From Deltaproteobacteria bacterium (GTDB taxonomy: Bacteria; Desulfobacterota; Syntrophia; Syntrophales; UBA2210), in contig JAFDAI010000007.1 in NCBI GenBank assembly GCA_019313905.1, positions 1 to 64,000 on the forward strand: a stretch of DNA of 64,000 bases, written 5' to 3'. Position 1 is the stretch's first letter; every line of letters starts with the position of its first letter. Of this stretch, positions 45,002 to 53,123 are shown piece by piece. The translations under genes were made by a program, and so were the position numbers. The notes under the pieces were generated by a model, which worked only from the letters and a program-made list of their open reading frames with translations, made no database searches and had not been told where the DNA came from.

Positions 45002-45727
45002 CTACTCCAGTTCATCAACAAATTCCCACAATCTTCTTACCTCTACAAGATAAGTCATGAAGATATCGCTTATCTCGGAGGACACAAATTTTTTCTTTTC
45101 TTCCTTTATGTCCAGACAATTCATAAAAACATTCCCGTCAACCGGAATTTCACGGGCGAGCGCTTCCACAATCTCTCGTCTGGAAGAGGGAATTTTCACG
45201 CCCTTGAGATAGAGAAGCCCTCCGAAAATAGAGACAAAGGCGGTTATCGACTCCCCTGTCAGCGCCTTTATCATCCTGGATTTTCCTCCTGTTTCCAGAA
45301 ATCTCTCCCTCAGAAGAAGCAGTTTCCCCTTGATTTCACGTTCACATTGTAGTCTCAGATGGCGTGATTCGAAGGATATGTCTTTCAGCACATCTTCACC
45401 ATACACGAGGACATACTCTTTCTGCATATTGAGGAATTCAAGCGGATACGAATCCAGAGAAGAGGCAATGTACGATTTTGTCATGAACAGCGGAGTTGCC
45501 ACGTTCTTTTTCCGCCACCTGGAAACCGTTTCAATCGCTTTGTCCAGATGATCTATGGCCTCTTCGGAAAGGACTATCATAAAATTCAGGTCCGATTTTC
45601 CCGGTCTGTAGTCTCTCCCCGCCGCACTGCCGTAAAGGATAACTGATATGAGAGCGTCGCCATATATCTTCCTGTAATCACCAGTGATATCGGGAAATAT
45701 TTCTTCCGGTTTATCTATTTTTGCCAT
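45002..45727 (-). CDS. nucleotidyltransferase-domain protein
   Basis: A protein of about 241 residues with a Pol-beta-type nucleotidyltransferase core: SVILYGSAAGRDYRPGKSDLNFMIVL contains the GS...DxN-type active site (the usual DxD is DLN here, so one metal ligand is changed). The rest is helical (REIKGKLLLLRERFLE). GGAGGAA nine bases before the ATG at 45727 supports this start; the track start overlaps the TPM gene. It lies between the LemA and TPM genes. Many such proteins pair with HEPN toxins, but no toxin gene is adjacent. Confidence 0.72.
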   Translation of the reverse strand: MAKIDKPEEIFPDITGDYRKIYGDALISVILYGSAAGRDYRPGKSDLNFMIVLSEEAIDHLDKAIETVSRWRKKNVATPLFMTKSYIASSLDSYPLEFLNMQKEYVLVYGEDVLKDISFESRHLRLQCEREIKGKLLLLRERFLETGGKSRMIKALTGESITAFVSIFGGLLYLKGVKIPSSRREIVEALAREIPVDGNVFMNCLDIKEEKKKFVSSEISDIFMTYLVEVRRLWEFVDELE

Positions 45728-45774
45728 CTTTCCGACTTCCTCCATAGTATTAAAAATCGACAGGATGTTCAGGG

Positions 45775-46554
45775 TCAAAATCCCCGTCCGGCGCCGCCGC
45801 CACCACTCATGCCTCCGCCGAAACCTCCGAAACCGCCTCCAAATCCCCCGCCGAAGCCGCCTCCTCCTCTGCCGCCCATCATAAGCATAAGGAGTATAAA
45901 GGGAAGCATCCTCCTCCCCTGTCTGGTACCCAGCAGAAGAGACATAACAATAAAAAGCATGATAAGAGAGAAGATGCTGCCACCCTTCTTTTCTCTTGAT
46001 ACCGGCTGCCGACGCGTCTGTGGCGTCCCGGATAGAGAAACACCAGCGTCTTTCGCGATTACCGACGACACGGCCGCCACCGCACCTGACAATCCCCTGC
46101 CATAATCGCCCTTCCTGAGATAGGGAATCACATACTGGTCCAGGATATTTCCAACGAGACCGTCCGGAAGTATACCCTCGACACCATATCCCGTCTCAAT
46201 CCTGACCCTTCTCTCATTTACGGCAAGAAATATCAGGACCCCCTTGTCCTCGCCCTTTTTGCCAATACCCCATGCTTCATACAATCTGTTCGCGTAGTCG
46301 CCGGGATTATCACCCCCGATCTCTTTCATGGTGGCTACTACCACTGAAGTCCCCGTCTTTTCAAGAACCTCACGCGACAGGGACTCCATGAACTGCTTAT
46401 TCTGTGGCGAAATAACGCCCGCGAAATCGTTGACCGCGCCTATGGGTCTCGGGAGATCGTTACTGCCATACACACAGGTAGCAATCAGGCACACCATCAC
46501 TGTTACAATGAGTGAACCAACTATTCTCGTTTTCAAATCAGGATTCCCCTCCAT
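45775..46554 (-). CDS. TPM-domain (YgcG-type) membrane protein
   Basis: A 259-residue protein with a signal peptide (IVGSLIVTVMVCLIATCVYG), a TPM/YgcG domain (VNDFAGVISPQNKQFMESLS, RRVRIETGYGVEGILPDG, IPYLRKGDYGRGLSGAV), a C-terminal helix, and a glycine-rich tail (GGGFGGGFGGGFGGFGGGMS). The family includes TLP18.3 in plants, which has weak phosphatase activity, and is commonly linked to LemA. It is encoded between Yip1-like and nucleotidyltransferase-like genes. Confidence 0.9.
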   Translation of the reverse strand: MEGNPDLKTRIVGSLIVTVMVCLIATCVYGSNDLPRPIGAVNDFAGVISPQNKQFMESLSREVLEKTGTSVVVATMKEIGGDNPGDYANRLYEAWGIGKKGEDKGVLIFLAVNERRVRIETGYGVEGILPDGLVGNILDQYVIPYLRKGDYGRGLSGAVAAVSSVIAKDAGVSLSGTPQTRRQPVSREKKGGSIFSLIMLFIVMSLLLGTRQGRRMLPFILLMLMMGGRGGGGFGGGFGGGFGGFGGGMSGGGGAGRGF

Positions 46555-46583
46555 AGGATCTGTGAAATACCGATAAAAAAGAA

Positions 46584-47279
46584 TCAGTCTTTTTCAACCC
46601 CTTTTTGCATCCCTTTCATAAATTTTCCGATGGCTTCTCCTTTTTCCTCGGATGTCATTTCATCGAAATCATGACTGGTCTTCTGCCACTGTTCCATTTC
46701 GCTGCTGAAATTCCGAGCGCTGTACATCGCACTGATGTTCATCAGCAGGAGAAAGCCGAAGATCACGCCAAAGACAATCCACGCGACTTTTGATTTTATA
46801 CCGTGAACTTCAATGCTCGCGGAAATAATGACATAGGCCATCCAGACAAGTCCAATTACACTTCCAAGATAGGGTATTACCCCTACGACAGTGCTTACGG
46901 GTGTGATTGCCACGGCGTAGGCCCCACATCGGTACGCGGTTTCATATGACTCCTGTGACCCCATAATCTTCCAGATGACAAATAGAATTGCCGCACCCAC
47001 AAAACTAAATATGACCACAAACACCGGCGTGACCACAACATACAGGAGAGCTGTGCCAAATGATGTAGCAAACCCTAAATCCAGCGTCCACAGGATAAGA
47101 TTAATGGCACCCACAATGAAACTCATCGAGGATACAAATATAACGGGTTCAACAAATCCGCCACTTCTGGGCATCTTTCTGAAAAATCCGGCGGGATTAA
47201 AAATTACCTCTCTCATCGTGTTTATTATCGATGTAATTTCTTCTTTCATCCGTTCCCCTGTTATTGATTTGTCTGTCAT
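46584..47279 (-). CDS. Yip1-domain membrane protein
   Basis: A 231-residue membrane protein with four to five helices and the Yip1 pattern: an N-terminal cytoplasmic segment (IINTMREVIFNPAGFFRKMP), then a long membrane region (FVEPVIFVSSMSFIVGAIN...). The C-terminal tail is charged and cytoplasmic (EMTSEEKGEAIGKFMKGMQK). Bacterial Yip1 proteins are uncharacterised. It is the first gene of the LemA/TPM cluster. A start at residue 11 (MKEEITSI) is also possible. Confidence 0.85.
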   Translation of the reverse strand: MTDKSITGERMKEEITSIINTMREVIFNPAGFFRKMPRSGGFVEPVIFVSSMSFIVGAINLILWTLDLGFATSFGTALLYVVVTPVFVVIFSFVGAAILFVIWKIMGSQESYETAYRCGAYAVAITPVSTVVGVIPYLGSVIGLVWMAYVIISASIEVHGIKSKVAWIVFGVIFGFLLLMNISAMYSARNFSSEMEQWQKTSHDFDEMTSEEKGEAIGKFMKGMQKGVEKD

Positions 47280-47688
47280 CTTCCCCTCCCTTCGTTTTTT
47301 CTCCTCAAAAATTTTATTGTGCCATAATTATAAATAACAAAGCAACCCTTTTTCTACATGCGCAAAGCCGGCCAGCCTTTCAGATTTTTCTCACAGGTTT
47401 CACGCATTCCAATACCATCCCGCCGGTATCGATCCGCCCGGAAAAAATTGTCTTGATTTTTTTAATCGTAAACTTATGGCATAAGTTAATCTTGCAAAAT
47501 ACGCCCCTTTATCGGACAAGACTTTTGAGAGAGATTCCGCCCCGGTGAAACATCCATTAGATATGGTTTGCGGCACAACTACCTATGTTGCAAAGGTGTT
47601 ACAAAATATATCTCCGACATGCCTCGAGATGTCTGGCGACGTAACATCTCCACACATGCCGGAACAACAAAAAGGAGAAACGTAAGAA
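47280..47688. other. intergenic region with palindromes
   Basis: Between divergent genes. Contains a possible stem TGCGTGAAACC/GGCTTTGCGCA on the minus strand (47354-47407), the perfect palindrome at 47471-47487, and a hairpin GAGATGT/ACATCTC (about 47628-47652) in the leader of the gene at 47689. No known riboswitch class fits; the CGCAAAGCC segment recalls the c-di-GMP-I aptamer but its partner sequences are absent. Confidence 0.4.
47471..47487. promoter_or_regulatory. perfect 8-bp palindrome, operator-like
   Basis: AACTTATG-G-CATAAGTT is a perfect inverted repeat with a one-base centre, in AT-rich sequence between two divergent genes. It resembles a binding site for a dimeric regulator. 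No promoter element fits it exactly. Confidence 0.4.
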
Positions 47689-48045
47689 ATGAAAAAATAT
47701 CTATCCGGTTTACTGAAACCGTTGATGATTGCGACACTGATTCTGGTCGTGGCGGGGAATTTCCTGCCAACGGCCAGGAACGCCGAGGCCGGATGAGGTG
47801 ATCCAAGGGTGACCGTGTATGTCACCCCGGAGGGCGGTGGAACAGTAGGGGTAAATGGCGCACGGTATAGGTCCCCCAGAACCGTGCCGGACAATTCAAC
47901 TGTATCGTTCAAGGCGAGAGCTGCAGACAAATATAAATTTATCGGCTGGAGCGGGGCCTTGTCGGGAAATAAAAATCCAAACACACATTACGTCACCTGC
48001 GACACGAAGGTTACCGCCAACTTTCAGGACGTTCAACACCAGTAG
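47689..48045 (+). CDS. secreted InlB-repeat-like protein with in-frame UGA (selenoprotein candidate or decaying gene)
   Basis: ATG at 47689 (AAGGAG at 47672) opens a signal peptide MKKYLSGLLKPLMIATLILV ending NAEAG; the frame then meets TGA at 47794-47796 and continues without interruption for 82 codons as a divergent InlB/Listeria-type repeat (VTPEGGGTVGVNG, KYKFIGWSGALSG, VTANFQD). Read through, the product is 118 residues with residue 36 at the UGA, right after the expected cleavage site. GGGTGAC-CGTGTAT-GTCACCC (47807-47827) forms a perfect hairpin whose loop starts 17 nt after UGA, as bacterial SECIS rules allow. Frameshifts just downstream argue instead for decay. Confidence 0.5.
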
Positions 48046-48181
48046 CAAACGCGGGGGTGACCAGACCGTAGATGAAGGCTCTACCGTAACGCTGAACGGC
48101 CTTCTCGCAAGCCGGTACAGACATTACACAGGACCTTTCATGCCGGTTTTTGAGCTTGACATGATATGTAAAGTGATATAG
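48039..48181 (+). pseudogene. frameshifted remnant of a PKD/K319L-like domain
   Basis: After the TAG that ends the InlB-like frame, PVANAG is readable in a second frame and GGDQTVDEGSTVTLNG in a third, which together make the classic opening of a K319L/PKD-type extracellular domain (normally VANAGPDQTVDEG). Two one-base losses (near 48039 and in the G-run at 48053-48057) would restore one frame. The domain then breaks off after about 15 residues. This indicates that the gene at 47689 was once longer, or that the assembly has indels here. Confidence 0.6.
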
Positions 48182-48219
48182 GGATTCCTTTTCAAAACTT
48201 CACAAGGGAGGAAATATTT

Positions 48220-48480
48220 TTGGCAACTCACAAATCCGCGGAAAAAAGGGCTAGACAAAGCGAAAAGAGGAGAATGAGAAATACCTCCGCGAGAACTCGC
48301 GTAAAGACAAGCGTCAAGGCGGTGCTCAAATCCGTTGAGGAAAAAGATGTGGAAAAATCACGCGAGGTACTGCTTGACACAACAAAAACAATAGACAAGG
48401 CAGCCGCCAGTGGAATATTTCACAAAAACACGGCAGCCCGTAAGATATCAAGATTGACAAAGAAGGTAAACGCCTTATGA
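48220..48480 (+). CDS. rpsT: 30S ribosomal protein S20
   Basis: An 86-residue basic protein matching S20: THKSAEKRARQSEKRRMRN, SVKAVLKSVEEKD and GIFHKNTAARKISRLTKKV. It binds 16S rRNA early in small-subunit assembly. The start is TTG at 48220 with GGGAGGAA upstream; a rare start codon is common for rpsT because S20 represses its own translation. A palindromic repeat begins three bases after its stop. Confidence 0.96.
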   Translation: MATHKSAEKRARQSEKRRMRNTSARTRVKTSVKAVLKSVEEKDVEKSREVLLDTTKTIDKAAASGIFHKNTAARKISRLTKKVNAL

Positions 48481-48482
48481 GA

Positions 48483-48613
48483 CTGTCTGAGAATAGTAAT
48501 TTTTTCTCAAATTGAGGAATGAGAAAAAAATTACCGCAGGCATATAATTGATATTCCGAGGATGATTTTTTGAGCATGACAAAGAGTTGAGGAAAAAGGG
48601 CATTCTCAGACAG
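48483..48613. repeat. palindromic MITE-like repeat with 12-bp terminal inverted repeats
   Basis: CTGTCTGAGAAT at 48483 and ATTCTCAGACAG ending at 48613 are perfect inverted ends. Inside, GTAATTTTTTCTCA and TGAGAAAAAAATTAC form a further 14-bp hairpin. The segment from ACCGCAGGCATATA to TTTTTTGAGCATGAC matches the copy at 29810-29909. It fills the gap between rpsT and lptE and could act as a bidirectional terminator. Confidence 0.82.
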
Positions 48614-48628
48614 CTTCATAGGATAATA

Positions 48629-49144
48629 TCAGAATCCAGACAGAATATTCCGGTAAGCCTTATCGGCCATATCAACTGACAGCTTCCTGATGGCGTTTCT
48701 CTTGTTCGCAGCGGTTATCGCGGTATCGACTTCTACTTTATAGGCCTCTCTTCCAGAGAGGTCTTTGTTTATCCAGATGACCCCGCCGTTGTCAGCCCTC
48801 TTAAACACAACTTCCAGAATCATGAAAACGCGATTTTCTTTAGCCATGTCGCTGCTGCTGTAGGCAAGGTGAGATGTGGTAATGTTCCTTATTTTCCCTG
48901 TCAGAAACGCGTCAGCCTGATCCTTGTCGGCAACCGGGGTAAATCTGTTCCCTCTTCTAAAGCGGCTGAAAAACGCGTTCCTCACATAATTCTCAACATT
49001 CGCTTCACTAGTACTGTTGGAGAATTCACCTATAAAGACCTTACGTATGCCGGTATCGATATTCTCTCCACCCGGAGAAAAATGATACCCGCAACCCAGA
49101 CAGGGTAACAGCAGCAAAACATATATAATCCATTTCCTTTTCAT
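48629..49144 (-). CDS. lptE: LPS-assembly lipoprotein LptE
   Basis: A 171-residue outer-membrane lipoprotein. Lipobox LPCLGC gives C18 as the lipidated residue, directly followed by GYHFSPGG, the opening typical of LptE. Later segments KVFIGEFSNSTSEANVENYVRNAFFSRF and EADAFLTG-like (here DQADAFLTGKI) agree with the family. LptE plugs the LptD barrel that inserts lipopolysaccharide. It follows leuS by 46 bases; this order is conserved in many Gram-negatives, although the usual holA is missing here. Confidence 0.88.
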   Translation of the reverse strand: MKRKWIIYVLLLLPCLGCGYHFSPGGENIDTGIRKVFIGEFSNSTSEANVENYVRNAFFSRFRRGNRFTPVADKDQADAFLTGKIRNITTSHLAYSSSDMAKENRVFMILEVVFKRADNGGVIWINKDLSGREAYKVEVDTAITAANKRNAIRKLSVDMADKAYRNILSGF

Positions 49145-49190
49145 GGTAAGCCTCCGGTTTAAAGGGTTACTGGCTTTAAGAAACCATCAA

Positions 49191-51773
49191 TTACTTAACA
49201 ACGATATTGACCAGCTTTCTCGGAACATAAATCTCCTTGACTATATCCTTATCCCCTGTAAACTGCTTAATTTTTTCATCATTCAAGGCAAGTCCTTTGA
49301 TCTTCTCGTCGGATTCATCTGCGGTGACCTGTATCCTGCTTCGCACCTTTCCATTAACCTGAACGACTATGGTGATTTCTTCCTCCGCAGCAACCTCTTC
49401 ATTAAAAGAAGGCCATGCGGTTTCGGAAAGCCTCTCCCTTCCACCGATCATTCCCCAGAGTTCTTCCGTCATATGCGGCACTATAGGCGACAGGAGGAGT
49501 ATAATGTCTTCCACCGTCTCTCTTATTACAGAAAAAGCCTTCTCGTCATCCTTCTCCGGCCGTCTGGTCTGATAGAGTGTATTTACAAGTTCCATGACCG
49601 CGCTGATTGCCGTGTTGAAATGAAACCTGTCCTCTATGTCAGTTGTCACCTTTTTGACAGTCTGATGCGTCTTCTTTCTCAGAGCCCTCAGATTACCTTC
49701 AATTTTCTCTCCGCCGTCAAAAGGCGTCACGTTTTTTATATTATCGAGATAATCCACAATTATACGCCACACCCTGCCAAGGAAACGAAAAGAGCCGTCA
49801 ACACCCTGATCGCTCCATTCCAGATCCTTTTCAGGCGGCGCGGCAAAGAGACAGAATATCCTTGCCGTGTCTGATCCGTATTCATCAATTATGTAACTGG
49901 GATCAACAACATTCTTCAGGGATTTTGACATCTTTTCGGTCTTTCCTATCTTCGCCTCAAGACCACAATGGATGCATTTTCCATCCTTTACCTCTTCGGG
50001 TAGAAGGTAGCCATGTTTTCCGCATCTCATGGTCTCCTTGCAGACCATCCCCTGGGTAAGCAGGTTTGAAAAGGGTTCATCAATACCGATTACACCGAAG
50101 TCCCTGAGCATCTTCGTATAAAACCTCGCGTAAAGGAGGTGCAGGATGGCGTGTTCGATTCCGCCTATATACTGATCCACGGGCATCCAGTAATCCACTT
50201 TTGCCCTGTCAAGACCCGGCTTTTCAGAACAATCCGCGCAGCAGAACCGGTCAAAATACCATGAAGACTCAACAAATGTATCCATTGTGTCTGTTTCCCT
50301 CTTTGCCGGTCCACCACAATTGGGGCAGGTGACGTTTATGAATGAGGCCATCATCTCAAGCGGGGATCCCCCCTCCCCTGTCAGCTCTACATCTTTCGGC
50401 AATACAACGGGAAGATCCTCTTCGGGAACCGGAACAGCGCCACACTTTTCGCAGTTGATGATGGGAATGGGAGTCCCCCAGTAGCGCTGCCTGGATATGC
50501 CCCAGTCTCTCAGGCGATACTCTATGGTCTTTCTCCCCCTCCCTATGGACTCCAGATATTCCACTATGTCATCCAGGGCCTGCATGTTTTTCATGCCGTC
50601 AAACTTTCCGGAATTAATAAGAATTCCCTCATCTACATAGGCCTCGGTCATGGTGTCGGCCTCCAGCGGATCATCAGGGTTCTGGATAACCACGATCTTT
50701 TCAAGGTTATATTTCTCGGCGAATTCAAAGTCGCGCTGATCATGCGTGGGAACAGCCATGACACAGCCGGTGCCATAATCCGCCAGCACAAAATTCGCTG
50801 CGTAGATCGGCATTTTCTTGTCTGTAACCGGGTTTAGGCAGTAGGCATCCAGGAATATGCCCTCCTTATCGTAATAATCGGATGTCCTCATCATTTTGTC
50901 CTGTTTCTTGACATGCTCCACAAAATCCCTGACATCCTGTTCTGCCGGCTTTCCCTTCGCGAGTTCCATTACAAGGGGATGTTCCGCCGCTATGAGCATG
51001 AATGTGGCGCCGAATATTGTGTCCTGCCTGGTGGTAAAAACCTTGATTACATCATCGGAATCGGCCATGGGAAAAACGAGTTCGCATCCGTAGCTCTTGC
51101 CGATCCAGTTCTTCTGCATCGTGAGCACCCTTTCCGGCCAGCCGGGCAGTTTATCGCAGTAATCCAGCAGTTCCTCCACATAATCGGTAATGCGAAAAAA
51201 CCACTGGTCAAAATACTTTTCGGTGATCTCGCTTCCACATCTCCAGCACAGACCCGCTTCCACCTGCTCGTTAGCCAGAACTGTTTTGCATGTGGGACAC
51301 CAGTTGACAGACCCGCCTTTTTTATAGGCAAGTTTCTTTTCGTACATCCAGAGGAAAAAGAGCTGTTCCCACTTGTAATATTCCGGCTCACAGGTGGATA
51401 TCTCCCTGTCCCAGTCATAACTGAACCCCATTCCCTTAAGCTGTTTCTTCATGGAGTCTATATTCTCATTCGTCCACTTCGCGGGGGGTATTCCATGTTC
51501 GATGGCGGCATTTTCCGCCGGCATACCGAAAGAGTCCCACCCTATGGGATGAAGTACGTTATATCCTCTCATCTTCTTGTATCTTGCCACCACATCGCCT
51601 ATGGTATAGTTTCTCACATGTCCCATATGGATCTTACCGGAAGGATATGGAAACATCTCCAGGAGATAATATTTCTCCCTTTCAGGATCTTCAATCACAT
51701 TAAACGTCTTTTCATCCTCCCAGCATTTCTGCCATTTCTCTTCTATCTCCCGAGGATTGTACTTTCTTTTCAT
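49191..51773 (-). CDS. leuS: leucyl-tRNA synthetase
   Basis: An 860-residue class I synthetase that charges tRNA-Leu. HIGH motif appears as [18 protein letters not shown] near residue 45; the editing domain (CP1) follows, with [23 protein letters not shown] is present as [13 protein letters not shown]; zinc-type cysteines CPNCGGPA and CGKHG are visible. C-terminal [14 protein letters not shown] is typical. Full length, no defects. Confidence 0.97.
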   Translation of the reverse strand: MKRKYNPREIEEKWQKCWEDEKTFNVIEDPEREKYYLLEMFPYPSGKIHMGHVRNYTIGDVVARYKKMRGYNVLHPIGWDSFGMPAENAAIEHGIPPAKWTNENIDSMKKQLKGMGFSYDWDREISTCEPEYYKWEQLFFLWMYEKKLAYKKGGSVNWCPTCKTVLANEQVEAGLCWRCGSEITEKYFDQWFFRITDYVEELLDYCDKLPGWPERVLTMQKNWIGKSYGCELVFPMADSDDVIKVFTTRQDTIFGATFMLIAAEHPLVMELAKGKPAEQDVRDFVEHVKKQDKMMRTSDYYDKEGIFLDAYCLNPVTDKKMPIYAANFVLADYGTGCVMAVPTHDQRDFEFAEKYNLEKIVVIQNPDDPLEADTMTEAYVDEGILINSGKFDGMKNMQALDDIVEYLESIGRGRKTIEYRLRDWGISRQRYWGTPIPIINCEKCGAVPVPEEDLPVVLPKDVELTGEGGSPLEMMASFINVTCPNCGGPAKRETDTMDTFVESSWYFDRFCCADCSEKPGLDRAKVDYWMPVDQYIGGIEHAILHLLYARFYTKMLRDFGVIGIDEPFSNLLTQGMVCKETMRCGKHGYLLPEEVKDGKCIHCGLEAKIGKTEKMSKSLKNVVDPSYIIDEYGSDTARIFCLFAAPPEKDLEWSDQGVDGSFRFLGRVWRIIVDYLDNIKNVTPFDGGEKIEGNLRALRKKTHQTVKKVTTDIEDRFHFNTAISAVMELVNTLYQTRRPEKDDEKAFSVIRETVEDIILLLSPIVPHMTEELWGMIGGRERLSETAWPSFNEEVAAEEEITIVVQVNGKVRSRIQVTADESDEKIKGLALNDEKIKQFTGDKDIVKEIYVPRKLVNIVVK

Positions 51774-51864
51774 AATGATCTCCCTTAATCGATGTGGAAG
51801 GAATTTCTAACATGTCTCAGGTATTCTTTCAATCCCATTTTTCCAATTATAAAAGCCGTCTTCC

Positions 51865-51893
51865 TTGACATATGAAAATACGATAAATATATT
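51865..51893 (+). promoter_or_regulatory. sigma-70 promoter of gmhA-grpE-dnaK
   Basis: TTGACA (51865-51870), 17-nt spacer, TATATT (51888-51893). The predicted transcription start falls at about 51900, on or next to the gmhA ATG at 51901. Confidence 0.65.
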
Positions 51894-51900
51894 ACGTCTC

Positions 51901-52515
51901 ATGAGCGATAACATTGCAATGGAAGATATTGAAGACATAATAATAAGAACATTCAGGGAAAGCAGCCGCGTCAAAGAGGTTTTCGTAAATGAAAATCTCT
52001 CCAGACTCGTCAAGGTAATTGATGTCATAACGCGGGCACTGAAAGATGGCAATAAAATACTGTTGTTCGGAAACGGGGGAAGCGCCGCGGATTCTCAGCA
52101 CCTCGCGGCAGAATTTGTAAACAGGTTCCTGATAGAGAGACCACCTCTCCCGGCGATCGCGCTCAGCACGGACACATCAGTCATAACAAGCATTGCCAAC
52201 GATTATGATTTCTCAGAGATCTTTTCCAAGCAGATAAGAGCCATCGGAAATGAAGGAGATGTGGCGTGGGGCATAAGCACCAGCGGTTCTTCACCCAACG
52301 TATTGAAGGCCTTCGAAGCTGCAGACAGGTTAGGAATGACAACCATCGCCTTTACCGGAAAGGATGGAGGGGAAATGGCAAGGTTGGCAGATTATTGCCT
52401 TAACGTTTCCTCCAACAGTACGCCCCGCATTCAGGAAGCTCATATTACAGCGGGACATGTCATCTGTGACATGGTGGATTACAGGTTGTTCAAAAAACCA
52501 GAGGGTAACTCCTGA
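51901..52515 (+). CDS. gmhA: phosphoheptose isomerase (SIS domain)
   Basis: A protein of about 204 residues of the GmhA family, which converts sedoheptulose-7-phosphate to heptose-7-phosphate for the LPS core. SIS motifs: GNGGSAADSQHLAAEFVNRF, STDTSVITSIANDY, ISTSGSSPNVLKA and QEAHITAGHVICDMV (catalytic Glu and His). The track start at 51865 lies in the promoter; ATG 51901 (MSDNIAMED) or 51919 (MEDIEDII) is more likely. No ribosome site is seen, and the promoter predicts a leaderless mRNA. grpE follows after 24 bases. Confidence 0.9.
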   Translation: MSDNIAMEDIEDIIIRTFRESSRVKEVFVNENLSRLVKVIDVITRALKDGNKILLFGNGGSAADSQHLAAEFVNRFLIERPPLPAIALSTDTSVITSIANDYDFSEIFSKQIRAIGNEGDVAWGISTSGSSPNVLKAFEAADRLGMTTIAFTGKDGGEMARLADYCLNVSSNSTPRIQEAHITAGHVICDMVDYRLFKKPEGNS

Positions 52516-52539
52516 TAAACGGAGGATAATCATATACTT

Positions 52540-53094
52540 ATGAATGAAGGAATCAAGATCAAAGAAGTAACACACGAGGAAAAGGGGAAACAGAGTTCAT
52601 CTCGTGCCAAACCGACCACAAAGAAAGAACTCCTTGCGAAGGTGGAGGAGACTGAGAAGCGTGCTTCCGAAAATCATGATAAGTATCTGCGCTCCTGCGC
52701 CGAGCTTGAAAATTACAAGAAACGAGCGGTACGGGATCGCGAGGATTTTATAAAATATGGAAATGAAACCCTCATCAAAGACATGCTGCCGACAGTGGAC
52801 AGCATGGAGAGAGCACTGAAACACGCCTCCGACTCGGAAGACTTTAAGGCATTCGTGGATGGACTCGGTTTGATTCGCGACAGTTTTCTCGCGGCACTTG
52901 GCAGGCATGGCGTTGAGGAAATAGGTGCCATAGGCAAAGACTTTGATCCTAATTTCCATGAGGCGCTGATGCAGGTGGAAGGTGAAAAGAAAGAAGACAA
53001 CAAGGTTGTGGAAGAATTTGAAAAGGGATACCTGTTGAACGGCCGATTGCTGAGACCGTCAAAGGTGTCCATTTCAAAACATGTAGACAAATAA
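52540..53094 (+). CDS. grpE: nucleotide exchange factor GrpE
   Basis: A 184-residue GrpE, the exchange factor for DnaK. A variable charged N-terminus precedes the long dimer coiled coil ([39 protein letters not shown]), then the beta domain ([20 protein letters not shown] and [20 protein letters not shown]). It lies 29 bases before dnaK, in the usual order, but no hrcA or dnaJ is adjacent and no CIRCE element is seen. Confidence 0.95.
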   Translation: MNEGIKIKEVTHEEKGKQSSSRAKPTTKKELLAKVEETEKRASENHDKYLRSCAELENYKKRAVRDREDFIKYGNETLIKDMLPTVDSMERALKHASDSEDFKAFVDGLGLIRDSFLAALGRHGVEEIGAIGKDFDPNFHEALMQVEGEKKEDNKVVEEFEKGYLLNGRLLRPSKVSISKHVDK

Positions 53095-53123
53095 AATGGA
53101 ATATCACAGGAGGTCTGATTAAA

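Noticed and set aside
45809-46105. Plus-strand proline-rich ORF (PPKPPKPPPNPP)
   Set aside because: It is the complement of the glycine-rich tail of the TPM protein.
47350-47420. c-di-GMP-I (GEMM) riboswitch, because of CGCAAAGCC
   Set aside because: The matching CACAGGGCAAACC half, the GAAA tetraloop and its receptor are absent, and orientation relative to the genes is wrong.
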